Source: Pseudopontixanthobacter vadosimaris (lineage in GTDB: Bacteria; Pseudomonadota; Alphaproteobacteria; Sphingomonadales; Sphingomonadaceae). From it: DNA of 64,000 nucleotides. The stretch covers positions 124,001 through 188,000 of the forward strand of contig NZ_JABASZ010000032.1 of NCBI RefSeq assembly GCF_012979275.1, read 5' to 3'. Below are positions 61,858 to 64,000 of the stretch, one piece after another. The notes under the pieces are model-generated. The model did not search any database. It was not told the DNA's origin and worked only from the letters and a program-made list of their open reading frames with translations. Each line of letters opens with the position of its first letter. The stretch's first letter is position 1. The position numbers and the translations under genes were made by a program.

Positions 61858-64000
61858 ATGACCTTGCACGCCGCGACACCGCCGCGCCGCGCCCTGTTCG
61901 TGGCCACCATCGCGGCAGGCAGCTTCCTGCTGTTCCTGGTGCAGCCGCTGGTGGCGAGGCTGGCGCTGCCCCTGCTGGGCGGTGCGCCCAATGTCTGGAA
62001 CAGCGCCATGGTCGTGTTCCAGGCGCTCCTGCTTGGCGGCTATGCCTATGCCCATGCCATGACGCGGCTGCCGCTGAAGCGGCAGGCGATCGTTCATCTC
62101 GGCCTTCTCATGCTGGCCCTCGCCACGCTGCCCATCGCGCTTGCCGATTTGCCCGCGCCTGCGCCCGGATGGGAAGTGTTATGGGTTCCGGCGCTGTTCG
62201 CACTAACCATCGGGCCGGTGTTCCTGCTGCTGTCCGCGCAGGCTTCCCTGCTGCAGAACTGGTATGCAGCCTCGCCGGCGGCAGGCGATCCCTACGCGCT
62301 GTATGCTGCATCGAACCTCGGCAGTTTCGCCGGGCTGCTCGCCTATCCGCTGCTATTGGAGCCGCAGATGTCGCTCGGCGCGCAAAGCAGGATCTGGACC
62401 GGCGGCTATGTCCTGGTGATCGGCCTGGTGGTGGCCAGCGCCTGGGTACGGCGCAGGAATTCCGTATCACCCCCGGCAACCGGCGAATGCAGGGAATCCG
62501 CAGCACCCGCATCCGCCGCCTGCGACCTCACGCCGCCCCGCCGCGCCCGCCGCGCCTTGCTCTGGGTCGCTTTGGCTGCCGTGCCGTCGGGCCTGATGCT
62601 TTCGACCACCACGCTGCTCACCACCGATCTGATGGCGATGCCGCTTCTCTGGGTCATTCCGCTCGGCTTCTACCTGCTCAGCTTCTCCGTCGCTTTTTCC
62701 GAAAGCGGCGAATGGTCGGCGATCCTGTCCCGCTTCGCGCCGGAACTGCTCCTGCTGGTGGGGGGCCTTGCCATGGTTTCGGGCGGGCAGAGCAATCCGG
62801 TCATCGCCATCGCCATGATCGCGCTGCTGTTCATCCTTTCGGTCGCGCTGCATGGCCGGTTGTTCGCATTGCGGCCCGGGACGGAAGAACTGACCTTCTT
62901 CTACCTGATGGTCGCCTTGGGCGGCGTGACGGGCGGCATCTTCACCGGCCTGCTCGCGCCCGTCATCTTCGACTGGGTCTATGAACACCCCATCCTGCTG
63001 CTGGGGGCCGCGCTCCTGCTGCCGCAGCGTGCGCTGCTGCCGGTGCTGGAGCGGTTCTGGACAGGCTTCAGGCATCGTACTGCACTTGCCGGAGGAATCG
63101 TGATCGGCGCAGGCGGGCTGTCCTACGCCCTTGCCGGTGCAGTCGAGGAGGCGCGCGGCGAGGCCATCCTCGACCTGACGCTGGCGCTGATTGCGGCAGG
63201 TGTCCTGGTGATCGGCGTCCGCTGGGCCTATGCGACCATATTCGGTCTGCTCATGCTGGGGCTCGGCGGCATCGCGACCCTCCAGACGAGCATCCTCGGC
63301 GATCGTACCCGCAGCTATTTCGGCATCTACAATGTCGAACTGTCGGAAGACGGCGCCAGCCGAATGCTCAGTCATGGGACCACCCTGCACGGGCGCCAGT
63401 GGCTCCTTCCGGACCGGCGGCAGGAGCCGACCAGCTATTACGGCCCCACGTCAGGCGCGGGGCTGGTCCTGCGCGGCGCTGCGGCCGATGCGAACGTCGG
63501 TGTGGTCGGCCTCGGCGTCGGCACTTTGGCCTGCTATCGCAAGCCGCGTCAGGACTGGACCTTCTACGAAATCGATCCGCAGGTTTACGAATATTCCCGC
63601 CAGGGCGCATTTACCTTCCTCTCGGGATGCGCGCCCGATGCGCGGGTCGTGATCGGCGATGCGCGCATTCAGCTTGCCGATGAACCTGCCGGCCGGTTCG
63701 ACATCCTCGTCATCGATGCCTTTTCTTCCGACGCGATCCCCCTGCATCTGATGACCGAGGAAGCCTTCGCCAATTATGGGCGGGTGCTGGCAGAAGGCGG
63801 CATTGCCGTTTTCCACATCTCCAATCGCTATATCGATCTCGCCCCGATGATGGCTGCCCTCGCGCAGGCAAGCGGTTGGGAGGCGCGGCTGCGTCACGAC
63901 ATGGAATATGACCGCGACGGACAGACGGAATCGGTCTGGGTCGCGATGGCGCGGGATGCAGGGACGCTGGACCGGAGCGAGAGCATGACCGACGCGGTCT
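61858..64000 (+). CDS. Fused MFS-like membrane/spermidine-synthase-like protein (incomplete at the window end)
   Basis: The 714 residues visible run off the right edge. The first ~450 residues are ten or more membrane helices, starting RALFVATIAAGSFLLFLVQPL. After ~residue 480 a Rossmann-type spermidine-synthase domain begins: VGVVGLGVGTLACY, FYEIDPQVYEYSR, VVIGDARIQL and LVIDAFSSDAIPLHLMTEEAF. The SAM-pocket loop is GLGVGT rather than the GGGDG of true aminopropyltransferases, and the real substrate of fused MFS/spermidine-synthase proteins is not established. The ATG lies 66 bases after the MscS gene's stop, so they may be co-transcribed. Confidence 0.85.
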   Translation, partial: MTLHAATPPRRALFVATIAAGSFLLFLVQPLVARLALPLLGGAPNVWNSAMVVFQALLLGGYAYAHAMTRLPLKRQAIVHLGLLMLALATLPIALADLPAPAPGWEVLWVPALFALTIGPVFLLLSAQASLLQNWYAASPAAGDPYALYAASNLGSFAGLLAYPLLLEPQMSLGAQSRIWTGGYVLVIGLVVASAWVRRRNSVSPPATGECRESAAPASAACDLTPPRRARRALLWVALAAVPSGLMLSTTTLLTTDLMAMPLLWVIPLGFYLLSFSVAFSESGEWSAILSRFAPELLLLVGGLAMVSGGQSNPVIAIAMIALLFILSVALHGRLFALRPGTEELTFFYLMVALGGVTGGIFTGLLAPVIFDWVYEHPILLLGAALLLPQRALLPVLERFWTGFRHRTALAGGIVIGAGGLSYALAGAVEEARGEAILDLTLALIAAGVLVIGVRWAYATIFGLLMLGLGGIATLQTSILGDRTRSYFGIYNVELSEDGASRMLSHGTTLHGRQWLLPDRRQEPTSYYGPTSGAGLVLRGAAADANVGVVGLGVGTLACYRKPRQDWTFYEIDPQVYEYSRQGAFTFLSGCAPDARVVIGDARIQLADEPAGRFDILVIDAFSSDAIPLHLMTEEAFANYGRVLAEGGIAVFHISNRYIDLAPMMAALAQASGWEARLRHDMEYDRDGQTESVWVAMARDAGTLDRSESMTDAV

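Overview
The window is GC-rich, densely coded chromosomal DNA. It looks like a sphingomonad-type alphaproteobacterium, most likely Erythrobacteraceae/Sphingomonadales. This is inferred from the Entner-Doudoroff order zwf-edd-glk-eda, the ptsP/DUF465/DUF1465 neighbourhood, a RodZ-like gene next to a YbgF-like gene and tilS, and the tamA-tamB pair. I see no rRNA, tRNA, insertion sequence, integrase, prophage or CRISPR array. No gap between genes exceeds 300 bases; the longest are just over 200 bases and are commented where they hold something.

Layout. 130-8724: a transglutaminase-like protease, then a tightly packed operon zwf-edd-glk-eda plus a divergent PEP-carboxylase-family gene. Together these oxidise glucose to pyruvate and may link PEP to anaplerosis. 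8814-18680: cell envelope and housekeeping genes: L,D-transpeptidase, tilS, YbgF-like and RodZ-like proteins, the nitrogen-PTS enzyme ptsP, two DUF465 mini-proteins, DUF1465, glpK and a metallo-beta-lactamase-fold hydrolase. 18766-30842: nadA, a DUF2254 membrane protein, an EamA transporter broken by one stop codon, an old-yellow-enzyme reductase, a lipoprotein with lipB, a membrane protein, a PmtA-like methyltransferase, an MFS exporter, an ArsC-like reductase, an orphan 2Fe-2S subunit, a class II aldolase and a MATE exporter.

31058-34238: a membrane GGDEF/EAL protein, the truncated remnant of a MauL-like gene translationally coupled to it, and a divergent, probably exported truncated haemoglobin. 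34255-40047: a cluster of radical SAM protein, pyridine-nucleotide-disulfide oxidoreductase, NAD-dependent epimerase, two glycosyltransferases of the TIGR04283/TIGR04282 types and a fatty-acid-hydroxylase-type enzyme. I regard this as the best candidate for an uncharacterised biosynthetic pathway. 40032-52249: a very large TolB-propeller/amidohydrolase fusion, a flavin reductase, the tamA-tamB-lipoprotein operon with 1-base overlaps, and a BrkB-family membrane protein.

52308-59939: an acyl-CoA catabolic locus with a fused hydratase/3-hydroxyacyl-CoA dehydrogenase, a class C serine hydrolase, an acyl-CoA ligase and two acyl-CoA dehydrogenases. 60148-end: an MscS-type channel and a membrane-fused spermidine-synthase-like protein cut by the window edge.

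The most unusual non-coding signal is four GANTC sites spaced 11, 10 and 11 bases directly in front of the DUF1465 gene. This is a likely CcrM/GcrA cell-cycle input.
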